Positions 10,801 to 22,198 of a DNA stretch of 64,000 nucleotides are shown one piece after another. Location: NCBI GenBank assembly GCA_950295325.1, contig OX485806.1, positions 40,362,001 to 40,426,000 on the forward strand, given 5' to 3'. A program made the translations under genes and the position numbers. Origin of the DNA: Polytrichum commune. Its lineage: Eukaryota > Streptophyta > Polytrichopsida > Polytrichales > Polytrichaceae. How positions within the stretch are numbered: the stretch's first letter is position 1; each line of letters begins with the position of its first letter. The notes beneath the pieces are model-generated. The model worked only from the letters and a program-made list of their open reading frames with translations. It searched no databases and was not told the origin of the DNA.

Positions 10801-13800
10801 TTTATTTAATTTAAAAAGATTCCTCAATGGGGATGGGAAGTGGGGACAATGACTCGGAGTCCAAAGTGCACATGCCTGGAATCCAAAGGCATGGGATGGG
10901 CCATCTGCCGAAATGCAGCGGTTGAGATTTCAGGGTTACGGTTCGCGTAGGGGCCCTCGCACTGATGAGAGCCGTTGCAGCCCTGCCTCGTCCCCCCATT
11001 ATTGCTCTCCTTCCTGTATGCCCAGATCAACAGCGTCTGTAGGTAGCCTAGTACTGTACATCTCCTGCAACTTAGTAGTGAGCTGCTGTATGCAGTTCTT
11101 TCCAGCACCTTAGCGGGACCTTAGCTCCTATACCTCCTCACACACTCACCGGAAGAGTTCGGAAGAGACAGTGCTGATACCTCTAGGTTTTCTGGGCAAT
11201 AGGTACAAGGAAGAGTGTGACTAGTCTCTAATACTGTATCTCAGGTTTGCAACATTGCATTTGAGAGTGCTCTGTTTCGGAGGAGGCGCGCCTTTATGCG
11301 TGGCTTGTGTCCTGCACATCCTTGGTGAATGCGAGATGCGACGGTGTGGGCGGCAGTGCTGCTGAACATGCAGTAAGTCTTTAAGGTGCCCGTACCGGCG
11401 ACATCGGCTTGAGGTATGTATGTTGCTCACTTTTATCCACCGCCTCCCCTATTTGATGGCTATGGAGTTTTCATCACGAAGTGCCTAGGGAAATGCATTT
11501 AGGACTCAGGAATGCACCGAACGACCTGCAAGATTTCTTGTCTTGTATGAGAGAACTCTGTAGGTTATGGCCTAACCTACAACATTGAGAAATGAGAGTG
11601 GCCTTTTTTTGTGATAGTGCTTAGTGTGTGCACGAGATCGCCATATGTGGAAGCCATGGCGCCTCCCGTTGGGTAGCCCCGGTGTTTGGAAATCGAAGGT
11701 CGCCTTGGAAGTAAGATTAGTCGACTAATTGTGAAGGTAATGTATGAGTTCAGGTGCACGTCCATGTTGCCTTCGACGGCTGGTGGAGCCTGGACTGAGG
11801 AACCCTATGAGGAATCTCTTAAGCGTTTACTCACTAACTAATAAATAGCCTTGATGGTGATTTGACACAATGACAGGGTCACCATTGCTTTAGTAGTTTC
11901 TATCTCCATTGGCCCTTGTTCTGCTTGTTCGCCATGAATCAACAATGACAGTTCGGCGCTCAAAGTCCGCTGTATGTTATTAAGGTGAGGGCGGTCCATC
12001 GAGCGTAGATTGAGGAACTCTGCAGTTTTACGTTGAATAGTACGGTCAAGGGGAGTAGTATTCGATTGATGCTGTTTCTTGCTGAGTTTGGTTTCGACAT
12101 TGAGTTGTTTATATTATTTTCTGTTCGGTGGTTAAGATCTGTACTTTCTGCACGATAGTAAATTAGTACCTGGATCACTTATTGACTCAGTAAACGGGTC
12201 AGCCGCCTTTTATGTCGCGCTAAAACTGATGATGCTGCGAATTAGATGTTCATTCCACCCTTGGCTAGACATCGAGGTTGTGAGCACCTTAAATGGCTCC
12301 ACTTTCTTCCCTTTCATGTGTGACATTTCCCTTGAAAATCCCTCCTTCCTGATGTGAGATCATTGTACCCTTCCTTTTCCGCAATCTCTGATGTTGTCTT
12401 CAAGGAGGAAGTACGATGAATGATGCCACCTTGCAACTTACCTTCCCCTCCTCGCATGCAACGAATCCTCTTCATTTGCACATTTGCTGCATTTGCACAT
12501 TTGTGGGTTTGATTTGAGGTTGTCTGCCTCGGTGCCCCTGTTTCTGTTTCAGCTGCCTCAAAGCTGATAAAGTTGATAGAGTTCATACTTCGAGTTTGTA
12601 CTTGTCACCAACAACCCTTGTTAGCTGGAAGCATTCTATGAACATCATGCATTTCTGGCTCTGTCCTGCTTTACTTTTATTTCTTGAGAATAGATTTTGT
12701 AGCAGTTGAAGCTTGCCGTTGTGAGGATAATAATAAAATTAGGTACACTAAATATGATATTTAGTGTTACTTACTATTTGGATTTACACAGTGCTATATA
12801 TATTTCTATTGTTGATGTAGTTCTTTTATCAAGTAAGAATGTTAATGTTCTATAATGTCCAAACTACCAGTGTCATCTTTGTTGGTAACATATGGGATAT
12901 ACAGTAAATGGATATACCATTGCGTAATTTCAATAGTAAGAGACACTAAATATCATATTTAGTGTACTTTTCTTCTGTTTTTATTCAACGGATGTACTCT
13001 GTTTTGTACAATTCGTCTATCAGCCTCATTGGAAGCCGCAAAGAAACTCAACACACTTTGAATTTGAATTTGATAGAAAGAGTTCTTTGAATTGTAGCTA
13101 TCGTCACAACAATCTCTCTTTGCTGAATCCTGTCACTGAAATGCAGAAGTTCTACAAATCCTCGGCCATGATAACATTCTGAGGTTCGGTAGCCACATTT
13201 TCCTTAGGTCCTGCATCAGAGTCTCTTTCCTCATCATCCGTTCCTTTATCTGTGCTACAGTAGTATACTGTCATTGGCTGCATACTGTGCATACATGACT
13301 ATGCAAGTGACAGTAAACTACTATGTGGTTTCTTTGTAGAGGTCCATGAAAGAGCTGAGTGATGGATTACTAAAATGCTGACGGAAAATATGGACGGAGA
13401 ACAAACTAGATGCGTTTTCTGTACCCGAGCTCCTGCATTGTTCTGCTTAAAGCAAGAATTGTGTGGTTTTCTTGCACTATCGAAGGAATGTGAAAGAACT
13501 ACTGTGTGATAGATTATTAAACGTGGATCCTTTACAGAAAGTAAATTGTCAATTGACAGGCGACCAATTATGTCTCTGTGCCCGAGCTCCTGGAGTAATT
13601 AGGGATGGCATCAGCTCTGTAATCATTTCTTAAAATGAATTTCTTCATGGGAGCATATGTGATTTCCTTCCCAGGAGTTTGATGGAATTGATTGTTGGAT
13701 CATATGATTGTAGGTTCCTTCCCACAAAACTTTGAAATTGGTAATTGACGTTCTACTCCTCACTGTCATGTGTCTATTTTAGGTACAATGAGCTCAAGGG

Positions 13801-14516
13801 AGAGGGCAAACTTCTTGAGGTTTGTTCCAAGCGTGCTTCAATTTGCTGGTTTTGTGAATCTCACCTACAATTACCTATTCGAATAAAGTTATAAGGAGAT
13901 CCATAGCTACAAAAGTCAAGAAAGGATCTACTACTGCATCAATTATGCATACAATAGAAAATGTTGTGATGAATTCTCACTGAGAGGTCCAAACCATGAC
14001 TTAAAATTGCCTAGAAGCCTTGGCGCAACCAGGAGATCCAGGGTTTTCAGTCCTGTGAAGAGAGTGCCTTTGATCGACTCATCACCCTTTTGTCCACGTT
14101 TGCAGTGATTGAAAGGTGGCGTCTCGGTGAGCCTACTGATGTGAACATCGTGTTGCAATTTGAGTGCAACGGCAGTCTGTTAGCTCTGAACATGTCCTCC
14201 AGTTTTTGCAAAATCTGGACAAATTCTCTTTGCTGGACAACTTTAGGGTTGCAGGTGTGGGGTCCTGGGGAAATTGTCAAATTTCACAGAAAGTGGGAAA
14301 CATGTGAGGGTGGGTGCTTGCAGGAGCCTAGTGGATTCCACAGAATAATGCAATGTGCTGTATTCTTGAAGGCCACTTCATTTTGAGGAGTCAATGGATG
14401 TATTCTGATGACCTCTGATTACTTGATGTCTATGTGATATGTTAGTGTCCTCTTGTAAGAGAATGTGTATTTGTAGACATATTTGACTAGAGCTTCGGAT
14501 TTGTGCTGGGGCCAAT
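10801..14516. other. Higher-GC stretch without a recognised gene
   Basis: GC content is visibly higher than in the flanks, with many short open frames on both strands, but no protein family could be recognised. It lies directly upstream of the mevalonate diphosphate decarboxylase exon relic, so it may hold decayed upstream exons or a captured fragment. The only clear element is the MITE at 12746-12964. Confidence 0.4.
12746..12964. mobile_element. MITE with palindromic ends and TA duplication
   Basis: A 219-bp element flanked by TA on both sides. Its end CACTAAATATGATATTTAGT is itself palindromic. The inverted pair extends to about 34 bases (left ...TTACTTACTATT, right complement ...CTCTTACTATT). 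The TA duplication suggests a Tc1/mariner-type transposase as the mobiliser. A one-ended relative lies at about 49343. Confidence 0.7.
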
Positions 14517-14652
14517 GTAGTGGTAATCGATGACACCGGCAAGAGCATCTGCAAAGAAGACTGGAGCAACATTCACATCCACATCGCATCAGAGAACAAC
14601 TTTACAACTGTTGCTCGCTTGGCTTCCTCGGTTGCTGCCTTTCCATGCTTAG
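14517..14652 (+). pseudogene. MVD: Mevalonate diphosphate decarboxylase, single exon relic
   Basis: Mevalonate diphosphate decarboxylase makes isopentenyl diphosphate in the cytosolic mevalonate pathway. The plus strand reads VIDDTGKSICKEDW, then HIHIASENNF, then LASSVA. This follows the family block '(K/C)..DW..(L/I)H(L/I)HIAS.NNFPTAAGLASSAAG'. In that GHMP-kinase signature the Pro after NNF and the first Ala and Gly of AAGLASSAAG are replaced (NNFTTVARLASSVAAF), which points to a decayed copy. The exon is open and ends at CTTAG followed by GTGACC, a plausible donor site. An AG acceptor precedes it near 14516. I found no other exon of this enzyme in the window, so this is a fragment or a gene whose other exons are unrecognisable. 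Identity is fairly sure; loss of function is inferred. Confidence 0.75.
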
Positions 14653-16373
14653 GTGACCAACTTTTCTTTACGCACAATCCATTTCTTCACCCAAATTTGG
14701 GCTTGAGTTGTTTTTTACGTTTTCTTTTATTCTTGTCCAAATTGAAATCTAGTAGCATCAGGAATTAGGATTCGTAGTCTCATTCTTGTAGGTTAGACTA
14801 AACATCTGCAGTTGTCAGTGTCTGTTGAATGATAAGTCTTCTTTTGACGTAGGGCATCCTACTCTTTCGCCTTTTTAGCTGCCAACTTAATTTCATGCAC
14901 ATCCAAATGCTCCCATTCTTTGGAAATGATAAGTTTGTGTAGAGGGTAAGCCCTTGAGGTGTATTGGCAGAGATGTCATATGGTGCAATATTTTGAATAT
15001 TAGCGAAGTTGGCCTGCTGTAAGGCTTCCGCATCACTAAGAAGTGACTCATTTTGGCGGTGTTTGTTCAGCAGCAGCATATCCGGCACCACAAGATCCAA
15101 GCTAGCGTCACCGAGGGTGAGAACAGGTGGGTTATAATAGTACCTCAGGCATTCTGTTTTAGACTTTGTACATTTGTATAATCTTTGGAAATTCTCACAT
15201 TGGAATCAAGAGTTTGAGTTGAAGGGTGGAACATGAATATGGAATTGCTTGGGCTGAGTTATGCGCATCGTGCTTTGGTGTTTTCAAGTCCCTGTTGATC
15301 TATTTTTTCCTTCAAATCGTCAATTTAGTTGAATGCACATTGAGAGTTTAAAGGCCATTTTTTATTTTTGCGATCTGAATTTTTCTTTGAATATTTTGTC
15401 AGCCAAAAAAATCTGTCTTTTATTGAACTTGTTTGATCAAAATTTGTCAAATCAGATCTCTCGTTTAAATGAAAGCCGTGAGAGAAAATCACACCGACAT
15501 CATTAAATTAAGGTGATCCTTTGGAGTGGTGAAAGGTTGCGCTTTTGGTGTTTTTCCCGCGTCTGGGCCCAACCCAACGCACCGTAGAGCTACAACTTAG
15601 GTTCCATTCTGAGGTGCATCTTGCACACTTGTACTCATTGGATGTTGTATTCAAGAGTTGATAACACGATGCTAAACTGAGTTTTATGATGTTGGCATCT
15701 GTTTATATTTTTACTACACTTTATAAATGCGGAAGTTTGCACCAAGATCAAGAGTCGAAGTTGAAGATATCCAGTTCTACTTAAGTTCAATGCACAACTA
15801 GGTTGATTTTCTCCATATTCTATTTCCGCTGGAGGATTTTAAACCTCAATCCGGAATAAGTTACTAAAATGTTGTGACATTACGAGGTGTAATATGTGTG
15901 CTGGTTTAGCTTTTCTAGTCTTCATTGGAGGACTTTGATTTAAATTTGGAGATGGCCCCAATAGAGTCCTAGTGCACCCGTATTAGTGCAATTGGGACTT
16001 CATAAATTGGTCTGGATGTGGTGTGGCAGGAATTCGTCTCTTGCTTTGATCGGTGGTGCAATCTTGTCGGTTTCTAAATCTCTTCGGTGTTCGCAAAGTG
16101 TTCCAAAATCCAAGTGGCGTTTCGCAAAGGCATTATGCCGCAACTCAAGCTCATAGGTCCGAGGATAAATGAACATGGGCTCTTATATAGTCTTGTGCCA
16201 ATTTAAAGTCATGGTTTCAGTGCTGGAGTATACAAAGCAATTGAGTTTGCATGACTCCTTAGTTATGCATAATATTGGACATTCATCATAAATTAGAGTT
16301 TCTTGCATTGTAAATAGTAACAATTTTGTTGTCTCACGTAAACGCATTGTCTATACACATGTGAATTTTGCAG
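14653..16373. other. No recognised gene
   Basis: A minus-strand open frame at 14798-15100 (100 residues) has fairly protein-like composition (VVPDMLLLNKHRQNESLLSD). It matches no family I know and lacks supporting neighbours. The rest is AT-rich and looks intronic or intergenic. Confidence 0.35.
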
Positions 16374-16432
16374 TCTTTTCTCACCTGGCCAGTTGTGGAT
16401 ATTGTTGGCAGATATTGGAGCCAATCTTACAG
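16374..16432 (+). pseudogene. TatD-family DNase, exon 1 region relic
   Basis: After an acceptor-like TTTTGCAG the frame reads ...LLADIGANLT and ends in ACAG before GTATTA, a good donor. 'DIGANLTD' is the N-terminal metal-site block of TatD/TATDN1 metal-dependent deoxyribonucleases. The exon leaves one G, and the TatD exon at 40976 begins with AT, so the two would join exactly as a GAT (Asp) codon: NLT-D-GMF. The intron that follows is recognisable at 16975-17045, where it resembles 40878-40955, just upstream of the 40976 exon. The gene therefore appears split, or two partial copies exist, with about 24 kb of NLR-cluster DNA between. Confidence 0.7.
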
Positions 16433-19400
16433 GTATTAATGTGTTGATGACTCCTTTGAATTTGTGTGGATTTCATTAACGTGTTTGTTTCTTGTTTTTG
16501 ACTGTGTACATAGAATAATGCTCTAGGATTTAAACTAGTGTTGGATTGGTATCTAGGTGAATGTGTGTTATCAATATTGAATTTGAACAACATTATCAAA
16601 GGACCTACCAAACCGGTATCAAAATTGTAATTGAATTAGATATTGATACTTGGTGGGTATCACAAGATGAGATAATCTTTGCATACCCGAGGCATTATTT
16701 GGGTCAACACAATCCGAATACCATATAGATAGTAGGGTAGTTTTACCTTGGTACGAAGGTCTTTGGATGGTATACAAACCCAAATGGTATCCAAATCAAA
16801 AATATCGTCGCCTAACTGTAGCCTAGTTGTTTAAAAAATTGTGAATTCCCCATTACATATACGCGTGTTGTATCATGCAAAGGTTATACCAGTCCAACAC
16901 CGGTGAAATATAGGGTTTCATTTACACGGTTTAGGTTGGAATTTAGGGTTTACCGTCCATGCTTGAATGTGGTTGTTGGGACTTGCTAATACCAGATTGC
17001 TCTTAGACAAAAATTTCAAATGTGGTAATTTTGTGTGGAAAGTTGGATGCAAACATTGTTCATTTTTTGTCCGAAATGATAATGGATGACAGGGACGGCA
17101 CTAGGATGATGGTTATGGTCTAGGGTTTCTTCACGGCTAGGGTTTGCTTCGCGCAATATTATTCCGAGAAGACAGAGCCGGGGATAGAGGCGCCACCGTG
17201 TGTTGGGAGTGCAGGAACGTTGTGGCAATTACCACAAGGCAGGTGGTGTGAGCTTTTGAGTGCGAAAGGAGGGGGGGTGTTGAGTAGGCGAAGTTTCTCT
17301 CATAGTCAAGCTTGGGCCCGTCATGCTTTTTCTTTGAGAGGTTGTCCGTGGGCGTGTACAGAACAATATTGCTCAGGTTTGAGCTCATTCCTTCTATGTG
17401 CCATCACCGTTTGGCCTCTGATTGGCTTTTGGTCAACTTGTCATCATGCATGCGAGGGCTTTCCGAAGTCTAGGGCTCTATTTACATTGGGCTTTGATTC
17501 GGTAACTAAAGAATCTCTTAGATTTCCAAGAAACAAACGACCTCACATGTCTTGGGAATTAGTCTCCCGGTAGTAGTGGCGGGTGGGTGACGTCTTTATT
17601 TGTTGGCCGTGTTCCATCAAGCAATTGTCATCTTCTCGATGACTGCGGGCCAACTCTTGGGTGGGGTCTTACGTCATTATGTCCTTTCTTGATGTCTTTG
17701 AGGATGCTAGTGGATTGAACTCAAGTTAATTTGGATTACCACTTGTTGTGAGGATCATACTACGATTGAAGGCAATGTGGTTGTTGATTTATTTATTTAG
17801 AAGAGAAACAAGAAATTGTGAGACCCTTGTGTGTTTACCTTGCTTTTTAACTTGAGGGATGTTCGCTTTGTGTGGAGAATGTAATTTGTGGGCCCATGGA
17901 TGGGTTATTTCATGACTCAAACAAGGTGGAAGTTTTAGTTCAAGGGTTTTGGGTGGGGGAGCTCTTGGTTAACATTGATGTAGGCCCTCAATTGTGGTTG
18001 CAAGAATGTGAGTGGGTTGAGTTTAAAGTTGATCATGATTACGACTTGAGGGAAAGTTTAGGAAGTGATCGGGATTGAAGGCGAAGTGGTTATTGCATGT
18101 TTTGAACAACACATCATTTATATCCCGTAGTTTCATGGCAGTTTCAAATTTCAATAACTTTGAATTTCAAATATGTGCGATGTCAACATTGTCATTGCTT
18201 TCATTCATGGTTTTATCACACCATTGCACTATCATTGTCACCAAAGCAAATTCAATGAATTAGTGTTCAATCTTCCATGGTACTATGGTAGTTGCAGGGC
18301 GTTTTAAAGTAGCTCAAACCTTGATGTTAATTTGAAGTGCAAGGACCAAGTGGTTGTTCTTCAGTTGTTGGTAAAGTTAGAAAGGAGGAATATAGAAGAG
18401 CTCCCTCTAGAATAGGACAGTAAGAGTTCTTCCTTTCACAAGTGTTGAATCTGGCAATGAGTCTCAGAAGTTTTTTGATTCACCATTAAGTAACTGAACC
18501 ATATTTGCATGAGACCAAGCTGGAGTTTGATGTGAGAGACATCAAATATAAGTACTCAATGGAAGAAGATCTGCACATAAAGATTTAATTGGTTTTTACG
18601 GTGTATAGAGTGTGATATTGGTTGAGATATTATTTGGGCTCATTTATGAACCCTATCTCATTTCCATTGAGAGTAGAGAGCCTTAGAAGGTGACAATCAT
18701 GCACTTTGTTGGACATCTCATGTTGAAGCCATTGCAAGAATTCATTTGGAATGGTTTTTTAGCACATAAACACCTACATGTCATCATTTGTATTACAAAT
18801 GTGGAGCATGATGTCCGATTAGCTATGATCTAGGGTGTTTCCATGAGATGAACCTTTCTTTGGAGCACGAAGCAAGAAGTTTGTGTCAGTGGGCTGACAT
18901 CTCATGTTTTGTAGGCATTGTTCTTATCAATGAAGGAAACATTCGTCGAACTTTGTTGCAGCTTTGGTGCGGGTGTCATTTGATGCATTTCTAAATAAGC
19001 AAGAATACATTGAGGAAGTTTTTCTCTTCCTCTGAGGATCGTTTTTCTCTTCTACAACGATGTGTTAGGTAATTTCATTGAACCTACAAAAATAGAGTGA
19101 ACATTCTTCATTTTGCATTTGATACAAAAACTTGTTGGCCTTGTAACATGCACCATATTGAAAGTCTTGATTGGAGTAGGGGCTAGTGTTATGCGTTGAT
19201 TAGAATTTGAATTCTTTAATGGTCTTTTGAAATCAATTAATTTACATATTTATATGATGATAAACAAATTTGGCACTACAATTTACTGACAATATGAAGT
19301 TGATTTTTTGCCTTTTATGGTTTTAAAAGAACTTATCTTTGGCAATTAATGAATGGAAGGTATGCAATTAAAAGCTTTATCAACTTGAATGTGCACCTTT

Positions 19401-19907
19401 ATTTAATCCTTAAATTGTTGTGATCTTCAAATTTTGATGACTTTCTAGATAATTTCATATCATTCATCTTCACTGCATCCATTGTCAATCCACCCTAAAC
19501 CCTAAACACAAGGATGTCGATATGGGGTTGATGAATATGACAAAAATAGGAGTATAATTATCAATTAAAATTATGAGTATGCACTATGAGAATTGTAACT
19601 TGCAAGAGGTTGCTTTAAGTTTTTGTAAGGGAAATTGAGTAAAATGTTGCCTTCATACACTTGATGACTTACGTTTGGGTGACCACCCACTTTTAGCCCC
19701 AAGAGGCCTATATATCGATGCTAGGAACGAACGAGTTACGTTGAGTTGATAACCTTGCTTTAGTTTTCATGAAGTACAAGTATTATAAAATAGAATTTGT
19801 ATACTTGTATTTAAACTAGAACTCCAAGTCTTATTTCGGCGGAGCAGGGTCTAGTTTTCATAAAGTGGACTCACTTGTGTTACAAATGACGAACTATGAA
19901 ATGTACC
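16433..19907. other. No gene seen apart from TatD intron sequence
   Basis: 16433-17045 is probably TatD intron. 17050-19900 has no recognisable gene. The 117-residue open frame at 17220-17573 has no domain and is judged chance. Confidence 0.45.
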
Positions 19908-20363
19908 ACACTTATGTAGTGTTAGGTGTATCGCATTTGTACCCCGGGGACAATATCCAATGTCACATTTTCAGAGATTGGGGAGTTTGTTGGAAAAATA
20001 TTGAAATAAGCATGATAGTCCCCAACTAAATACAAAGAAAAAATGCATGTGCATACGGAACATAAGTGAGGATGACCTTGGCATGTTTCATATATTTGTA
20101 ATAAGAGTGCACTTGGGGCCAAGACTAAGTAAAGTTATATGCATCCATCTCTTATTGATTACGTTCATGACAATTTGTATGTAGTTGTTCTCATGTGTTT
20201 TTGTAGTTGTGGATATTTTAGGTGGTTGTTACTATGACTTGACGTTACATGGATGTTTGCAGATGGAGTGACCACGTTTAAATGCTTGAACTACAAAGAT
20301 TACCCTCTCTTTGGACATTTGTTGGCGATCGAGACAATTTCGTTATCTAGCAAATATTTCATC
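19908..20363 (+). promoter_or_regulatory. 5' flank of the PNL gene, shared with its paralogue
   Basis: This flank is homologous to 56647-57110, which lies upstream of the second PNL N-terminal relic, so the two shared an upstream region. Homology begins at ACACTTATGTAGT in both. An upstream in-frame ATG exists at 20253, but the aligned sequence in the paralogue has a one-base shift and stops before its own ATG. I therefore treat 20253-20363 as untranslated or degenerate. No TATA box is assigned. Confidence 0.5.
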
Positions 20364-22049
20364 ATGCCGAAGTTTTTACAATTGTTTTTTGAGCAACTAT
20401 CAAGGTTTTGGGATTTTATTGGCACTTGCTTTATGATGTTTTGGACATATCGACAAAGAGGATCCATTTACGAATATGACATTGGAGGTTTATTGCAATG
20501 GCAAAAGGAAGAAATACGTACACTTGAAGAGATTTCGAATGGACATGAAGTATTGAATAAGAAGCAATGTAAACATCTTCTCACCCAGCTTAACAAAGTT
20601 GTAGAATGTGTTGGTGAGATTATCACATTGAGTAGTGGGGTGCAAGAGTTTGGTGTTGCACTTGAGGAGCTATGTCGCATTACACAAAGAATGGGAGTTG
20701 TGGTGCGTGAATGCGGGAATCAAAATCGGTGGCGAGCAATTGCATTCCAAATAAATAACAAAGAGGCGTTTCGAGAACTTGTGTCCGATTTGAAGTGTTG
20801 TTGGGATGTGATATATGAGATGCACTCAGCAAACCATCCAGGGTTGGATCCTTTGAGGTTTACCATTGAACTTGACATGCCCACCTTGAAAGAGATTGAA
20901 CACGATGAAAAGATTCTTCAAGAAACTCTCAAGGACAGTAGCAACCATGAATGGAGAGAATATTTACAGCGAAGATTGCGGGACTCGCAACTAGAAGGTG
21001 GAGAGCTCGATAGTGTGGAGGTTTCGAATGTCATTGATTCATTGAAACCAAAGCTTCTTAAAAAGATTGGGATTGGAGTATATGGTGAAATCTATGAATC
21101 AATGTGGTTGGGATTTCAATGTGCAACAAAGGTTTTTCCACTTTGGAATGGAATCTATGGTTTCCGCAACGAGCTTGGAATTCTAGCAGGCTTGAGCCAT
21201 CCGAATCTCATCAAATTCATTTATTGTGGACTTGGATGGAGTAAAGATGAGTTATGTTCTTGGCCTCTCAAAGTTTTACGGAAATGGAAAGGAAGAAATG
21301 GTCAAAATTTTGAAAATTTGTATTTGGTGATGGAGTTCATGGACATGAGCTTGAGTGGCATGTTGAAGAAGCAATCTAAACCGTTATCATATCTTGTTGC
21401 AATTGATATCATGCACCAAATTGCAAGTGGCATGTGTTATCTTCATGACATGCATGTTGCTCATCTCGATTTAAAGCCTGAAAATGTGCTTCTGAGACCT
21501 AATTCCATGAAAGGAGGAAAATTGAATTCTAGCGGATTTTTGGTCAAGTTGGCTGACTATGGCACTTCCAAAACTGAGGTTCAAAGCAAAATTCTCAAGA
21601 AACAAAAATGCTATCGTGTTGGTACACCTAAGTATATGGCACTGGAGATAATTGATAAAGATCTTGGATCTCATGCAAGTTTATTTCAAGCTGATGTATG
21701 AACCTTTGCTATGACATGTTCAGAGATCTTGTCACAAACTGCTCCGTTTGGGGGCAATCATGTTCAAATCAGAGACATTTTGAAAAATATAAAGGAGTTT
21801 GAGAGGCCAGAATTGCCAATGAATTGTGAAGAGCTTACGAGGTTGATTGAGGAATGTTGGGTGGAGGATCCTTTACAAAGGCCAACATTTTTTGAAATTT
21901 GTGAAAAATTGGTTGCTTTGAAGAAAATGTTTTTGAGAGGAACATACTCGGCAACCCTATGTCCCGAGTTTGAAAACGATGGAGCCTTGCTCCAAAGGAA
22001 TTCAAGAATTGAGAAGGCAAAGGAGGTCAAAGAGAAACCTATCATAGAG
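20364..22049 (+). pseudogene. PNL exon 1: helical N-terminal region plus kinase-like domain
   Basis: Residues 1 to about 215 are predicted mainly helical, with heptad-like leucines (LLTQLNKVVECVGEI, ALEELCRITQRMGVVVRECG, FRELVSDLKCCWDVI). This layout resembles the four-helix HeLo/MLKL-type or plant UND-type bundles that precede kinases and ARM repeats; that likeness is an inference. The kinase-like domain follows. Its glycine loop GIGVYG is at 21069-21086 (about residue 236) and its lysine in CATKVF is at 21129 (about residue 256). Next come HPNLIKF, the catalytic loop HLDLKPENVLL (Asp about 369), DYG in place of DFG (Asp about 398), and ALE in place of APE. Lys, both Asp and Asn are kept, so catalysis is possible although HRD, DFG and APE are all altered. 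The C-lobe ends with ECW..DP..RPTF. TGA at 21699 truncates the protein within the kinase. Confidence 0.85.
21699..21701 (+). other. In-frame TGA stop in the kinase domain
   Basis: The frame reads GCT GAT GTA TGA ACC TTT GCT ATG. Plant kinases have an aromatic residue here (ADV-Y/W-S/T-FA), so the change is most simply TGG to TGA. The overlapping GTATGA looks like a donor site, but conserved kinase sequence continues without a gap, so no intron fits. Confidence 0.85.
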
Positions 22050-22198
22050 GTGCAAACCGTTTTGGTGTTGAAATGCCTAATAAAAACTATTTTCGTTTAG
22101 ATAGCTTGTCATTTGTATTTATTTGGATTAGAATATAGGTCGTTGAGGATGTAATTTGAATCAAAAGTAGGTTCTAATTGCATGCATTGTTTATGTAG
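22050..22198 (+). other. Inferred PNL intron 1 (149 bp)
   Basis: The donor is GTGCAA after ATAGAG; the acceptor is TTTATGTAG before GTGAAGGAAACAAC. Joining gives IIE-VKETTKQ in phase 0. The donor is not a strong consensus and a nearby alternative is possible; the acceptor is convincing. Confidence 0.55.

Noticed and set aside
14798-15100. 100-residue minus-strand open frame with protein-like composition
   Set aside because: No family recognised and opposite in strand to the nearby MVD relic. Kept only as an unassigned note.
17220-17573. 117-residue plus-strand open frame
   Set aside because: Rich in Cys, Trp and Ser with no motif; looks like chance in a GC-richer patch.
20253-20363. Upstream in-frame ATG that would add 37 residues to the PNL protein
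   Set aside because: The paralogous region upstream of 57111 has a one-base shift and stops, so this part is not conserved as coding.
21696-21701. GTATGA as a splice donor that would remove the TGA stop
   Set aside because: Kinase motif residues continue immediately after the stop in the same frame, leaving no room for an intron.
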